From the NCBI GenBank assembly GCA_023663725.1, contig JAMPGX010000015.1, positions 1-64,000 on the forward strand: a stretch of DNA of 64,000 nt. The letters are read 5' to 3'. The DNA comes from a bacterium (GTDB lineage Bacteria > Bacillota > Clostridia > Lachnospirales > Lachnospiraceae). Shown here in pieces: positions 43,964 to 53,614 of this stretch. Below the pieces are notes generated by a model, which searched no databases, was not told where the DNA came from, and saw only the letters and a list, made by a program, of their open reading frames with translations. The position numbers were made by a program, and so were the translations under genes. Numbering within the stretch: position 1 is the first letter of the stretch; the number at the start of each line of letters is the position of its first letter.

Positions 43964-45919
43964 ATGACAGTTAAATTTCATTTACCAGGTCTGCGGCAGA
44001 ACTTTCCTCTGAATATGCTGGTGCTCAGTCTGTTGGAGCAGAAGCCGGAGCGTTTCAGGGAGGGAATTGAGATCGCCTCTTTTTTTGGTGAATTTCCCGC
44101 TTCACTCTGGAATGGCGGCCGTCCCTCCAACTATGATCAATGTGATGAGGCGTATGTGAGAAATGTGATCAAGGCCATCAATGACAAGGGGATTCCTGTA
44201 CGCTATACCTATACCAACATGCTGCTTGGCGAGGAGGAGCTCAAGGATCCTTGGTGTAATTTCTGTATGCGAGCGGCGGATAACGGTATGAATGAGGTAA
44301 TTGTGTTCTCACCGGTTCTGGAGGAATATGTCAGGCAGACATATCCGAGCTTTAAGCTGAACAGTTCCACTTGTAAGGAAATCAGGGATATTGATGCCGT
44401 CAATCAGGAGTTGGACAAGGATTACCATCTGGTGGTGCTGGACTATAACCTGAATAACTGCTATGATAAGCTGGAGCAGATCAGGGATAAGGAGCGTTGT
44501 GAGATTCTGGTCAACGCGGTGTGCATTCCCAATTGTCCCAGGCGGGGGGAGCATTATCGTAACGTCGCGCGCAATCAGCGCATTATGCTGGAGAATCGTG
44601 TTCTGCCGCAGGATAAGAGGCTTCCGCTGGAAGAGTGGAACTGTGAATACGGCGAGCACAACTGTCTCTATACAATTCAGCGCTACAATACCTATGTTTC
44701 TCCGGAGTCTATCTGGGAAAAGTATGTGCCAATGGGTTTTACGAACTTTAAGATTGAGGGCAGGACAGCTAATCTCTTCTCGTTGATCGAGACCTATTGC
44801 CATTATCTGATCAGGCCTGAGTATCAGGGAGAGACGAGGATTATGTTGTTGAATAATCTGGTGGCGAGCAAGGTTATCTCACTCAGGCATCCTCGCGAGG
44901 CGTTTCCAGTGGGAGAGATGGCCATGAGGTCAGCGGCAGGAGTCGGAAGGACTGCCTCCGCTGCGAAGGTGATAGAGCAAACGGCGGAGGCTTCCAGCCG
45001 AGAGCACGGGAAGAGAGAAGTATTCTGGCATCTGCCGGGATTCTGTTATTTCAGACTGCTGAACCAGGTGGTAATCAACATGATGAAGGATTATCCTGAG
45101 ATGTTCCGAGAGGGATATCGGATTGGATCGGTCTACGGGACGTTTCCCGGTGCGATCTGGAATGGCGGTCGCACGGTGTTTGGCGTTACAGGGAAGCAGG
45201 AAATGGAGTCGATCCTGCAGGTCTATAACAAGAGGGGGATTCCCGTGCGCTTCACATGGACCAATTCTCTGTTGGAGGAAAAGCATCTGCAGGATACATA
45301 TTGCAATCTGATTATGCGGCTCGCGGATAATGGGTTGAATCAGGTGCTTGTCAATACGACGGTGCTGGAGAATTACATCAGAGAGAGTTATCCGAGCTTT
45401 CCTCTGATTTCCTCTACCACCAAACGGATAACCGATGAGGGCGCGCTTCTGGCGGAGCTGGACAAGGATTATTATCTGGTGGTGTTGGACTATGATCTCA
45501 ATCATAATGAGGCGGTGCTGAAGGCGGCGGAGCCCTATGCAAACCGCGTGGAGATATTGGTCAATGAGGTCTGTCACCCCGGATGCGCAAGAAGGTCGGA
45601 GCATTACCGTCAGGAATCCCTGATGCAGCTGGAGTATGATGTGCGCACGCCGTATCCCTGTCCTCACAATACTCGTGAGAGAACATTTGAAGACTGCATG
45701 GGCCAGCCGGCATTCATCTCCAATGAGGAGATAGTAAGGCTTGCGGAGAGAGGCTTTGTGAACTTTAAAATCGTTGGAAGAGGAATGCCTCAGAGGTTTG
45801 TGGAGGACGCTTATCTGTATTATCTGGTCAAGGAGGAGCACAGAGACTTCGTCAGGAGCAGGATTGACGGACTGATGCAACAATTCAGCGCGGCCAGGCG
45901 GAATCAGGGACGGCGTTAA
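43964..45919 (+). CDS. U32-peptidase-like protein with internal duplication
   Basis: A 651-residue protein without signal peptide made of two homologous halves (about 1-310 and 345-640). Matching blocks: FHLPGL/FWHLPGF, SFFGEFPASLWNGG/SVYGTFPGAIWNGG, GIPVRYTYTN/GIPVRFTWTN, DKDYHLVVLDYNLN/DKDYYLVVLDYDLN, NAVCIPNCPRRGEHY/NEVCHPGCARRSEHY and GFTNFKIEGR/GFVNFKIVGR. The last block and the barrel-like order resemble peptidase U32 proteins, some of which hold iron-sulfur clusters through cysteines. Function is unknown. Start 43964 follows GAAAGGAAAGAAGAG; the ATG at 43841 would translate the leader. It lies between the importer and exporter genes. Confidence 0.7.
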   Translation: MTVKFHLPGLRQNFPLNMLVLSLLEQKPERFREGIEIASFFGEFPASLWNGGRPSNYDQCDEAYVRNVIKAINDKGIPVRYTYTNMLLGEEELKDPWCNFCMRAADNGMNEVIVFSPVLEEYVRQTYPSFKLNSSTCKEIRDIDAVNQELDKDYHLVVLDYNLNNCYDKLEQIRDKERCEILVNAVCIPNCPRRGEHYRNVARNQRIMLENRVLPQDKRLPLEEWNCEYGEHNCLYTIQRYNTYVSPESIWEKYVPMGFTNFKIEGRTANLFSLIETYCHYLIRPEYQGETRIMLLNNLVASKVISLRHPREAFPVGEMAMRSAAGVGRTASAAKVIEQTAEASSREHGKREVFWHLPGFCYFRLLNQVVINMMKDYPEMFREGYRIGSVYGTFPGAIWNGGRTVFGVTGKQEMESILQVYNKRGIPVRFTWTNSLLEEKHLQDTYCNLIMRLADNGLNQVLVNTTVLENYIRESYPSFPLISSTTKRITDEGALLAELDKDYYLVVLDYDLNHNEAVLKAAEPYANRVEILVNEVCHPGCARRSEHYRQESLMQLEYDVRTPYPCPHNTRERTFEDCMGQPAFISNEEIVRLAERGFVNFKIVGRGMPQRFVEDAYLYYLVKEEHRDFVRSRIDGLMQQFSAARRNQGRR

Positions 45920-45941
45920 AGCAATGTGGAGAGTGAGAGCG

Positions 45942-47054
45942 ATGGGAGAGTATAGAGCAGGCAATATTGCCAGGAAAATATGCGCGTGTGCGGCGGTGAG
46001 CATTCTGTTGTGCGGCTGTGGAAGGGGTGTCGAGGAGCCGGACAATATGGTGGTGATCGAACAGGAGGAGCCGGCGCTGTCTTATAAGCTGGCCACAGTT
46101 GAGGTCGGCGAGGTGGTAAAGACGGAGAGAGTTCAGTGTACCTATCGGCAGATGAATGAGCAGGCGGTCAGCTTTACCATGAGCGGCAGACTGGTGGATC
46201 GGGTATATGTCGAGGAGGGCGATCATGTCAAAAAGGGCGACCTGCTGGTGGAGCTTTCCAGCGAGGAGCTGAAGCGGCAGATCGAGGATCTGGAATACCG
46301 CATTGCCAGGAACGAACTGTTGTTGAGCCACGCAGAAATGGACGAGGCATATGACATATCGGGAAAGTGGGTTGATTATCTCTATTATTCCGGCATGTCT
46401 GATAAGGATAAAGAGAATCTGGACAATCAGATTGCGAATACACAGCGCAATTATCGATATCTGCGGGAGGACTATTCGGACGCTCTGGAGATTGACAGGA
46501 AGCAGTTGGATTCGCTCCGACAGGAGTATAGATTAAGTCGTGTCTATGCTGAAGTGGACGGCGTGATCTACAAGCTCAGAGATGGGCTCGAGGGTACTAC
46601 CTCGCAGAGAGGCGAGACGATCATGAAGGTTCTGGATACCTCTGAGTGTCTGTTTCAGACAGAGATCCCGGAGCTTGCCGGCTCCTTCAGTGAGGGCGAG
46701 ACGATACCGATGAGCCTGACTTACAGCCAGTCGGACGCACATTATGACCTGATGCCCTGGAATATAGAGGAGTGGGGAGATATCCAGCTGTTTGTCCTGT
46801 GCGATGTGGATGAGGACCTTGAGATAGAGGTAGGGACCACAGGGTACATCTGGGTGATTGCTGACAGTCGTGAAAATGTGCTCCGTGTGCCGGAGAAAGC
46901 GATATATGAGGCGGACGGCAAGGCTTATGTATATGTGTTGGGCGATGACGAGATGCGTGAGGTCAAGTGGGTGGAAACAGGCTTGTACGGCGATGACATG
47001 GTTGAGATTCTCAGCGGTCTCACGGAAGGGGAGAGGGTTGTTCTGAAATGGTAA
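45942..47054 (+). CDS. HlyD/MacA-type efflux adaptor lipoprotein
   Basis: A 370-residue extracytoplasmic adaptor for a MacB-type ABC exporter. Lipobox LCGC gives Cys26. The lipoyl-like half motif VSFTMSGRLVDRVYVEEGDHVKKGDLL (about 73-100) is followed by a helical hairpin (about 105-200) and beta-barrel parts ending GLTEGERVVL. The stop overlaps the start of the next adaptor by seven bases. Confidence 0.83.
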   Translation: MGEYRAGNIARKICACAAVSILLCGCGRGVEEPDNMVVIEQEEPALSYKLATVEVGEVVKTERVQCTYRQMNEQAVSFTMSGRLVDRVYVEEGDHVKKGDLLVELSSEELKRQIEDLEYRIARNELLLSHAEMDEAYDISGKWVDYLYYSGMSDKDKENLDNQIANTQRNYRYLREDYSDALEIDRKQLDSLRQEYRLSRVYAEVDGVIYKLRDGLEGTTSQRGETIMKVLDTSECLFQTEIPELAGSFSEGETIPMSLTYSQSDAHYDLMPWNIEEWGDIQLFVLCDVDEDLEIEVGTTGYIWVIADSRENVLRVPEKAIYEADGKAYVYVLGDDEMREVKWVETGLYGDDMVEILSGLTEGERVVLKW

Positions 47055-49243
47055 AGAATATGCTGAAAAGGCTTATTCCCATATGGTTATGTCTGTCGAT
47101 GGTGTGTACTGGCTGCGGGCAGGACGCGGCATCTGCGTACGCGGAGGATGTAGAGCTCTTGGAGCCAGTGGGAATATCCTACAATTATGAGATTGTCTCC
47201 AGGAGAGATATGTATGATGCGAAGATATATGCGGGCGTGGTGAGTCCGCATGTGGAAGAATATGAGTTGGAGCAAAATATCAGGTTCAGTGGCTTCGACG
47301 CATATCCCGGAGGGCTCGTGAGAAAGGGTGATAAGCTGCTTCATGCCAATACGGAGGAGATCGACAAGAAGATCGAGGATATGGAGAAACGCATTAAACA
47401 GATGGATGAGGAGTATCAGGAGTTTCTGGCGGAGGCCAACGAGTCCCTGATTGAACCGCGGGAGGAGAGAGACCGTTGCAAAAGTATACTGGACAATCTG
47501 GAGCGGGAGAAGCCGGAGGAGTTTATTCTGGTTCAGGTGGACGAATCCGCTGAGCCGGAGCAGCAGCCGAATCCTGAATATGCGACATGGCAGCAGCAGT
47601 ATAAACATTTTGACGGCCAGCACCGCAGGGTGGGACTTCAGGTGGATATGCTGGAGGAGGACATCAAGCAGCGCACAGAGCTGTATGAGCTGGATCGCGC
47701 CTATAATATGTCTCAGCTGGGGCATCTGAAGGAGGAGAGAAGCAGAGGTATACTGTATGCGGGTATGGGCGGCAGGGTGGCCTCTATCAATCTTGGTCTG
47801 TTGAATAATTACTGGGCAGACGCAAAGACACCGTTGATGTCGGTGGTGGACGAGGCGAGGGTGGAGATATACAGCAATTATATCAACAGAGGGACGATCA
47901 ATAAGGCGGAGGATGTCTATGTCATTGTCAACGGCAAGCGCTATGAAGTAGAATACCAGCCCATAGAGCCGGAGGAGTATAAAAAGCTTGAAGAGAAGAA
48001 CGGCAGCGGCAACGTATTTTCCAATTTTACGGTTCTGGAGGGAGGAGAGGAGCTGCAGCTGGGCAGCTATGCCGTTATCGTGGTACTCAACCAATCCAGA
48101 CGGGATGTACTCACCGTACCCAAGGATGCCGTCAACAAGGATGACAGCGGTAATTATGTCTATAAGGTGGTGGACAATGAGAGTGTATACACCCCTGTCA
48201 AGACTGGGATGAAGGATGGACTCTACGTGGAGATTCTCTCTGGAATCGAGGAGGGGGATAAGGTACTGACGGAACAGAAGCAGGTGACAGGCAGCAAGTG
48301 GGGAGAGGTTACTCTGGGAAGCGTCGGCAATAAGTTCAGCGGCGATGGCTATGTCCAGTATCTCTCTGAGCAGGAGATAAAAAATCCGGTCCAATACGGT
48401 ACCTGCTATTTTGTGGAAAGCCTGGTCGATATCTCTCAGGTCGTGAAAAAGGGAGATGTGCTTGCCAGAGTCAGAGTGGTGCCGGATCAGGCGGAGCTTG
48501 ATCGGAACGAGCATAAGCTCCAGCGGGAGAGGGAGCGTCTGGCGGAACTGAGGGCTATGGGAGAGGAGAAAAATAAGAAAGCCATCGCAGCCAAGGAGGA
48601 GACAATCAAGGAGTTGGAGAAGCTGATTGCCGAGATGAAAGCTGATTTTGCTATCACAGAGATCAAGGCGCCTGCAGATGGAGTTATCACGGGCGAATAT
48701 GATTATGAGACGGAGGCTCTGTTGCCGAAGGACGCCACTCTGTGCTGGCTGGCGGACAGCAATTACCGATATGTCATGGTAGATGATCCCAATAGTCAGC
48801 TATCCTATGGAAATCGGGTGGAAATATCCTTCTATGACTCGAATACGGGCACATCATACAGCGTGCCGGGAACAGTGGTGTCTTTGAACCATATGGCGGT
48901 GAGCAAAAAGCTGTATTCCTTTAATTGGGGATACCGGATGCAGGATGTGAATGCGGTACTGATTTTGTTTGACCCGGAACACAGCGATGAGCTTCCGGAT
49001 TCCGTGCTGACCAGAGAGGGATGGCGGGTTTCCCTGAGTGTGGACGCATCGTACAGGAATATGGAAAACGTATTGTTGGTGCCCAGAAAGGCGGTCACAG
49101 AGGTCATGGGCAGCACCTATGTGAAGGTCAGGGCTGAGGATGGAAGTATTCAGTATGTCAGCTTTCTTGCAGGCGGGGCTGACAGCAGTAATTATTGGGT
49201 AATAGAGGGCCTGACGGAAGGAATGGAAATATGTTTAGAATAA
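47048..49243 (+). CDS. Large efflux adaptor lipoprotein, apparently two adaptors in one
   Basis: A 731-residue protein with a lipoprotein-like signal (cysteine at 23, TGC). Two consecutive adaptor modules are seen. The first has a helical hairpin at about 110-230 and a barrel ending GIEEGDKVL near 410. The second has a lipoyl half motif, a hairpin at about 480-530 and FAITEIKAPADGVITG, ending GLTEGMEICLE. Typical MacA proteins are about 370-400 residues. It overlaps the FtsX-like gene by 13 bases. Confidence 0.78.
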   Translation: MVKNMLKRLIPIWLCLSMVCTGCGQDAASAYAEDVELLEPVGISYNYEIVSRRDMYDAKIYAGVVSPHVEEYELEQNIRFSGFDAYPGGLVRKGDKLLHANTEEIDKKIEDMEKRIKQMDEEYQEFLAEANESLIEPREERDRCKSILDNLEREKPEEFILVQVDESAEPEQQPNPEYATWQQQYKHFDGQHRRVGLQVDMLEEDIKQRTELYELDRAYNMSQLGHLKEERSRGILYAGMGGRVASINLGLLNNYWADAKTPLMSVVDEARVEIYSNYINRGTINKAEDVYVIVNGKRYEVEYQPIEPEEYKKLEEKNGSGNVFSNFTVLEGGEELQLGSYAVIVVLNQSRRDVLTVPKDAVNKDDSGNYVYKVVDNESVYTPVKTGMKDGLYVEILSGIEEGDKVLTEQKQVTGSKWGEVTLGSVGNKFSGDGYVQYLSEQEIKNPVQYGTCYFVESLVDISQVVKKGDVLARVRVVPDQAELDRNEHKLQRERERLAELRAMGEEKNKKAIAAKEETIKELEKLIAEMKADFAITEIKAPADGVITGEYDYETEALLPKDATLCWLADSNYRYVMVDDPNSQLSYGNRVEISFYDSNTGTSYSVPGTVVSLNHMAVSKKLYSFNWGYRMQDVNAVLILFDPEHSDELPDSVLTREGWRVSLSVDASYRNMENVLLVPRKAVTEVMGSTYVKVRAEDGSIQYVSFLAGGADSSNYWVIEGLTEGMEICLE

Positions 49244-52029
49244 TGCTGCAAAAATTATGGCATAAGAGGTGGATGAACCTCTGCCTGCTGCTGGGAAGCA
49301 TACTGCTCATTGCGACGGTGGTCAGCTTTCCTCTGTATCAGGCGGCAGCCTATGACAGGATGCTGCAGGATGAATTTAACAGTTATATAGCCACTCAGGG
49401 AAAATGGCCGACGATGTGTTCCCTGGTGACCGTGTCAAAAAAGGACAGGGGGGGCGTCGCCATCAAGCGCATGGAAGAGCTGATGGCTAATATCGGCGGC
49501 GACCTGGGTGTCAATATGAAGGATACAGTGTATTATTATCTCCTCAGCGCTCAGGATGTACACTCTGTCATGAACAGGGCGGATATGGGCAAGCAGACCG
49601 TTCGTCTGTCGGCGCTGTCTGATCTGCCGGAGCATGCGCGTATGCTCAGCGGCGAGATGTTTTCAGAGGGCGGCATCACGGAGGACGGCTGTATAGAGGT
49701 GGTGGTCAGCCAGGCAGGACTGGTGGGTATGAAGCTTCTGGTGGGGGAGACCATTGTTTTTGACGGTATGCGGGACGCGGAAGGCAACGAGATAAAGCTC
49801 TTTATCAAGGGTGTATTTGATGCGGAGGACCGCAATGATTTCTACTGGCAGGCCAAGCCCAACGAGATGGAAGACATCTGTCTCATGAATATGGACCTGT
49901 TTCGCGAGATGTTCACCGGAGAGAATGCGGTGAAATACACGATCAGCTGTAGATATTTTCCGATGTTTGAGTATGAGGATATCAAGGCGGAGCAGGTGGA
50001 GGGACTTGCCCAGGCCACGGATTATCTGACACAGAAGGGGCCGTTCCGCAGCACGATTGACTATCCGGATTATCGGGATATCCTGGAGAGATATATGAAT
50101 AAGTACAGCAGGATACAGGCAACGCTGGTAATTCTGCAGATTCCTGTGCTGATTATGCTGGGAGCGTTCCTGTTCATGATCTCCGGACAGATGTATGAGA
50201 TGGAGCGCAATGAGATATCTGTCATCAAGAGCAGGGGAAGCTCGGGGGGACAAATCTTCCGACTGTATCTATATCAGAGCGGCTTTTTGGCTTTGGTGGG
50301 CGCCTGTCTGGGGATCCCCCTGGGAACAGTGTTCAGCCGTATACTGGGTTCGGCCCGCAGTTTTCTGGAGTTTGAGGATAGTACTCCTCTCCAGATCGTG
50401 TTTACGACAGAGACATGGCTCTATGCGGGAGCAGCGATGCTCGCTACGCTTCTCATCATGGCGCTGCCCGCCATCAAGCACAGCCGTGTCACCATCGTAA
50501 AGCTGAAGCAGCAGAAGGCGCTGAAGAAAAAGAGCTGGTGGGAGATCATTTTTCTGGATGTCATCCTGCTCGCTATCTCTATATACGGATATTACAGCTT
50601 TCACAAGAGCTCGGGCATTATGGTTGAAAATGTGCTGATGGGCAAGTCTCTTGACCCGCTGCTCTATGTGAGCTCTTCTCTGTTTATCGTGGGTGCGGGG
50701 CTTCTGTATCTGAGGGTGCAGCCGTTGATCGTGCAGCTGATATATTTGATCGGCAAGCGGTTCTGGAAGCCGGCGAGCTATGCTTCCTTTATGGAGAATT
50801 TAAAGAATGGGCGGAAACAGCAGTTTATCATGCTTTTTCTGATTATGACGATCTCTCTGGGGATGTATCATGCCACGGTAGCCCGTACAATCCTGCAGAA
50901 TGCCCAGGAGAACGCAGAGTATCTTGACGGTGCGGATATCATTATCAAGGAGGTCTGGCAGGGACTTGTAGATGAGAACGGCAAGAGTGCAGGCTATCTG
51001 GAACCGGACTTTAACAAGTACATAAATATGGAATGCGCGGAAAGCTATACGCGGGTGTTGAACGACGAGAGCGCTTATATTGGGGAGAGTAAGTCCGAGC
51101 GCCAGACGATCAGGCTGATGGGAATCCATACAAAGGATTTCGGAGAGATCACGCGGATGCCCCGCTATCTGACAGAGAAGCATTATTACGAATATCTGAA
51201 CAGTCTGGCAGAGGCCAGAGACGGGGTGCTGGTATCCGAAAATTTCCGTACGAAGCTGGGATATGATGTGGGCGACACAATCACTGTGTACAACAGTCAG
51301 GGAGTGGGCACTACAGGCAAGATCGTCGACTTCTTTGCGTATTGGCCGGGATATTCGCCCACGGTGACAAGCATGAATCCCGACGGAACCGTGGTTACGA
51401 GCGATAGTTTTCTGGCGGTGACCCACTATGATGTTCTGCGCCAGCAGTGGGGCGTAGTTCCCTACGAAGTATGGATCGGCCTCAAGGAGGGATATGATTC
51501 ACAGGATGTCTACGAGTGGATTCAGCAAAATGACGTTCGTGTGAGAAAATATGTGTCTATGGAGACAGATGTGCAGAGCGCTACGGAGGACCCTCTCCTG
51601 CAGGGAACCAACGGCGTGCTGACCATGGGCTTTGTCGTGACGATCTTGCTGTGCGCGGTGGGTTACCTGATCTACTGGATCATGTCCATTCGCTCCAGAG
51701 AGATGATGTTCGGCGTGCTGCGGGCCTGCGGTATGCACAAGAGCGAGTTATTCCATATGCTGATGAATGAGCAGATCTTTTCGGGTGTGTTCACGGTGCT
51801 TGCGGGGATCGGTATCGGCAAGCTGGCTTCAACGATGTTTGTGCCCCTGCTGCAGCAGGCTTACGCGGCGACCAATCAGGTGTTGCCGATGAAGCTGGTG
51901 GTTAATCAGGCGGATATGATCAGGCTCTATGGCGTGATTGCGGCAGTGATGGTGCTGTGTCTGCTCGTTCTGATCATACTGCTGTTTAAGCTTAATGTTG
52001 CCAAGGCTTTGAAATTGGGTGAGGAATAA
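49231..52029 (+). CDS. FtsX/MacB-type ABC exporter permease
   Basis: A 932-residue membrane protein with ten hydrophobic segments at most: one at about 13-35, a cluster at 305-420, a pair at about 440-500 and a final three-helix FtsX block at about 800-930. A large external domain lies after the first helix and another at about 560-790. This duplicated FtsX layout is usual for exporters in Gram-positives. Start 49231 has GGAAGGAATGG. The stop shares a base with the following ATPase start. Confidence 0.85.
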   Translation: MFRIMLQKLWHKRWMNLCLLLGSILLIATVVSFPLYQAAAYDRMLQDEFNSYIATQGKWPTMCSLVTVSKKDRGGVAIKRMEELMANIGGDLGVNMKDTVYYYLLSAQDVHSVMNRADMGKQTVRLSALSDLPEHARMLSGEMFSEGGITEDGCIEVVVSQAGLVGMKLLVGETIVFDGMRDAEGNEIKLFIKGVFDAEDRNDFYWQAKPNEMEDICLMNMDLFREMFTGENAVKYTISCRYFPMFEYEDIKAEQVEGLAQATDYLTQKGPFRSTIDYPDYRDILERYMNKYSRIQATLVILQIPVLIMLGAFLFMISGQMYEMERNEISVIKSRGSSGGQIFRLYLYQSGFLALVGACLGIPLGTVFSRILGSARSFLEFEDSTPLQIVFTTETWLYAGAAMLATLLIMALPAIKHSRVTIVKLKQQKALKKKSWWEIIFLDVILLAISIYGYYSFHKSSGIMVENVLMGKSLDPLLYVSSSLFIVGAGLLYLRVQPLIVQLIYLIGKRFWKPASYASFMENLKNGRKQQFIMLFLIMTISLGMYHATVARTILQNAQENAEYLDGADIIIKEVWQGLVDENGKSAGYLEPDFNKYINMECAESYTRVLNDESAYIGESKSERQTIRLMGIHTKDFGEITRMPRYLTEKHYYEYLNSLAEARDGVLVSENFRTKLGYDVGDTITVYNSQGVGTTGKIVDFFAYWPGYSPTVTSMNPDGTVVTSDSFLAVTHYDVLRQQWGVVPYEVWIGLKEGYDSQDVYEWIQQNDVRVRKYVSMETDVQSATEDPLLQGTNGVLTMGFVVTILLCAVGYLIYWIMSIRSREMMFGVLRACGMHKSELFHMLMNEQIFSGVFTVLAGIGIGKLASTMFVPLLQQAYAATNQVLPMKLVVNQADMIRLYGVIAAVMVLCLLVLIILLFKLNVAKALKLGEE

Positions 52030-52727
52030 TGGATAATAATCAAATGATTGAAGTGAATGGAGTGAATCGGATATTTCCCATCCCGGGTGGGGAATTCCAG
52101 GCGCTCAAAAATATCTGCACCGCGATCCCCAAGGGGAATCTCGCTATCCTGAGGGGACGTTCCGGATCGGGTAAGACGACGCTGATGAATATCATAGGCG
52201 CGTTGGACGATCCCACATCGGGAACGGTGCGCATCGATGGCAAGGAGATCGGACGGCTCTCCGGCAAGGCCAGGGAGAAGCTTCGGAGAAAGGATATGGG
52301 CTTCGTGTTCCAGTCGGTGTCTCTGATGCCGACGATGAACGCGTTCCAGAATGTGGAGTTTTCCATGCGTCTGGCGGGAATCAAAGCTGGAAAAGAGCGC
52401 GATAAGCGGGTGGAGGAGTGCTTGAGACTGGTGGGCCTGGGCAACCGTATGAACCATATGCCGGCGGAGATGTCCGGCGGTGAGCAACAGCGTGTGGCTA
52501 TCGCCAGAGCTTTTGCCCACAGACCCAAGATTATCCTGGCGGATGAGCCCACGGCAGAGCTGGACAGCGCGATGGCGGCACAGGTGACCAGGCTGTTTCA
52601 GGAGATGACCAGGAAGGAAGATATCACGATTCTGATGACGACTCATGATGTGGGTCTGATGGATGCCGGAGATATGATTATCGAGCTTGAAAGCGGTGAG
52701 CAGGTTCAGCACAGCGAGGAGGAATAG
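52029..52727 (+). CDS. ABC exporter ATPase (LolD/MacB type)
   Basis: A 232-residue nucleotide-binding subunit. Walker A GRSGSGKTT at 43-51, Q-loop in VFQSVSLMPTMNAFQNV, signature MSGGEQQRVAIARA, Walker B IILADEPTAELDS and the switch histidine in TTHDVGLM. Overlaps the permease stop (ATGA-type junction), so it serves that permease. Confidence 0.93.
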   Translation: MDNNQMIEVNGVNRIFPIPGGEFQALKNICTAIPKGNLAILRGRSGSGKTTLMNIIGALDDPTSGTVRIDGKEIGRLSGKAREKLRRKDMGFVFQSVSLMPTMNAFQNVEFSMRLAGIKAGKERDKRVEECLRLVGLGNRMNHMPAEMSGGEQQRVAIARAFAHRPKIILADEPTAELDSAMAAQVTRLFQEMTRKEDITILMTTHDVGLMDAGDMIIELESGEQVQHSEEE

Positions 52728-52729
52728 AT

Positions 52730-53614
52730 ATGCCGGAGGCAATGATACAGGCGGACGGTCTGGTAAAGATATATAAGTCAAAGCAGACGGAGGTGCTGGC
52801 GCTGCAGGGGCTGGATCTGACGGTCGAGGATGGGGAACTGACGGCGATTATTGGAAACAGCGGAAGCGGCAAGTCCACCTTCCTGAATATGATAGGCGGC
52901 CTGGATCGTCCCAGCGCCGGTTCCCTGCTGGTGGGCGGCAAGAATCTGTTCACGATGACGGAGAAGGAGCTGGTATTATACAAGAGGGATACAGTGGGTT
53001 TCGTGTGGCAGAACAATGGAAGGAATCTGCTGCCCTATTTGACGGTGCTGGAAAATATTATGCTTCCGATGAGTCTGTCGGATGTGAAAAAAAAGAAATC
53101 CAAGGCACTGTCGCTGCTGGAGATGGTGGGGCTCAGTCATAAGAAGCACAGCCGGATGAATATGCTCTCCGGCGGTGAGCAGCAGAGGGTGGCGATAGCG
53201 ATAGCGCTGGCGAATTCTCCCAAGCTTCTGCTGGCGGATGAGCCTACGGGAAGTGTGGACGTGAAGACGGCCAACTATATCTTTGACGTGTTTACGGAGC
53301 TGAACAAGAATGGACAGACGATTCTGATCGTTACGCATGATGTGGCATTGTCCAGAAAGGTGAAGCGTGTGGTGGCTATACGCGATGGCAAGATCAGCAG
53401 TGAGCGCGTGCTGAAGGAGGCCTATGCGGACCGCCTGCAGGAGAGCAATATCGACTGGAGGCAGGAGGAGACACAGGACGAGTATGCCATCATTGACCGC
53501 GCCGGCCGCGTGCAGATCCCCGCGGAGCTTCTGGAGGAGCTGCACTTAAAGGATAACAAGGTCAGCATTGGTCTCCACGACGGTAAGGTGATCATCTCAA
53601 AACCGGAGGAGTGA
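52730..53614 (+). CDS. ABC exporter ATPase with AbrB-like C-terminal tail
   Basis: A second nucleotide-binding subunit, 294 residues. Walker A GNSGSGKST at 42-50, signature LSGGEQQRVAIAIA, Walker B LLLADEPTGSVDV, switch His in VTHDVALS. After the cassette (about 1-225) and a helical linker, the last 45 residues (AIIDRAGRVQIPAELLEELH onward) look like an AbrB/SpoVT swapped-hairpin domain. It is two bases from the first ATPase; the two may form a heterodimer on the FtsX-like permease. The 3' end overlaps the convergent AraC gene by 18 bases. Confidence 0.88.
   Translation: MPEAMIQADGLVKIYKSKQTEVLALQGLDLTVEDGELTAIIGNSGSGKSTFLNMIGGLDRPSAGSLLVGGKNLFTMTEKELVLYKRDTVGFVWQNNGRNLLPYLTVLENIMLPMSLSDVKKKKSKALSLLEMVGLSHKKHSRMNMLSGGEQQRVAIAIALANSPKLLLADEPTGSVDVKTANYIFDVFTELNKNGQTILIVTHDVALSRKVKRVVAIRDGKISSERVLKEAYADRLQESNIDWRQEETQDEYAIIDRAGRVQIPAELLEELHLKDNKVSIGLHDGKVIISKPEE

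Noticed and set aside
47087..48514. 475-codon open frame on the minus strand
   Set aside because: It is antisense to the large adaptor gene, whose motifs are clear. Composition is not protein-like and no start signal is present.
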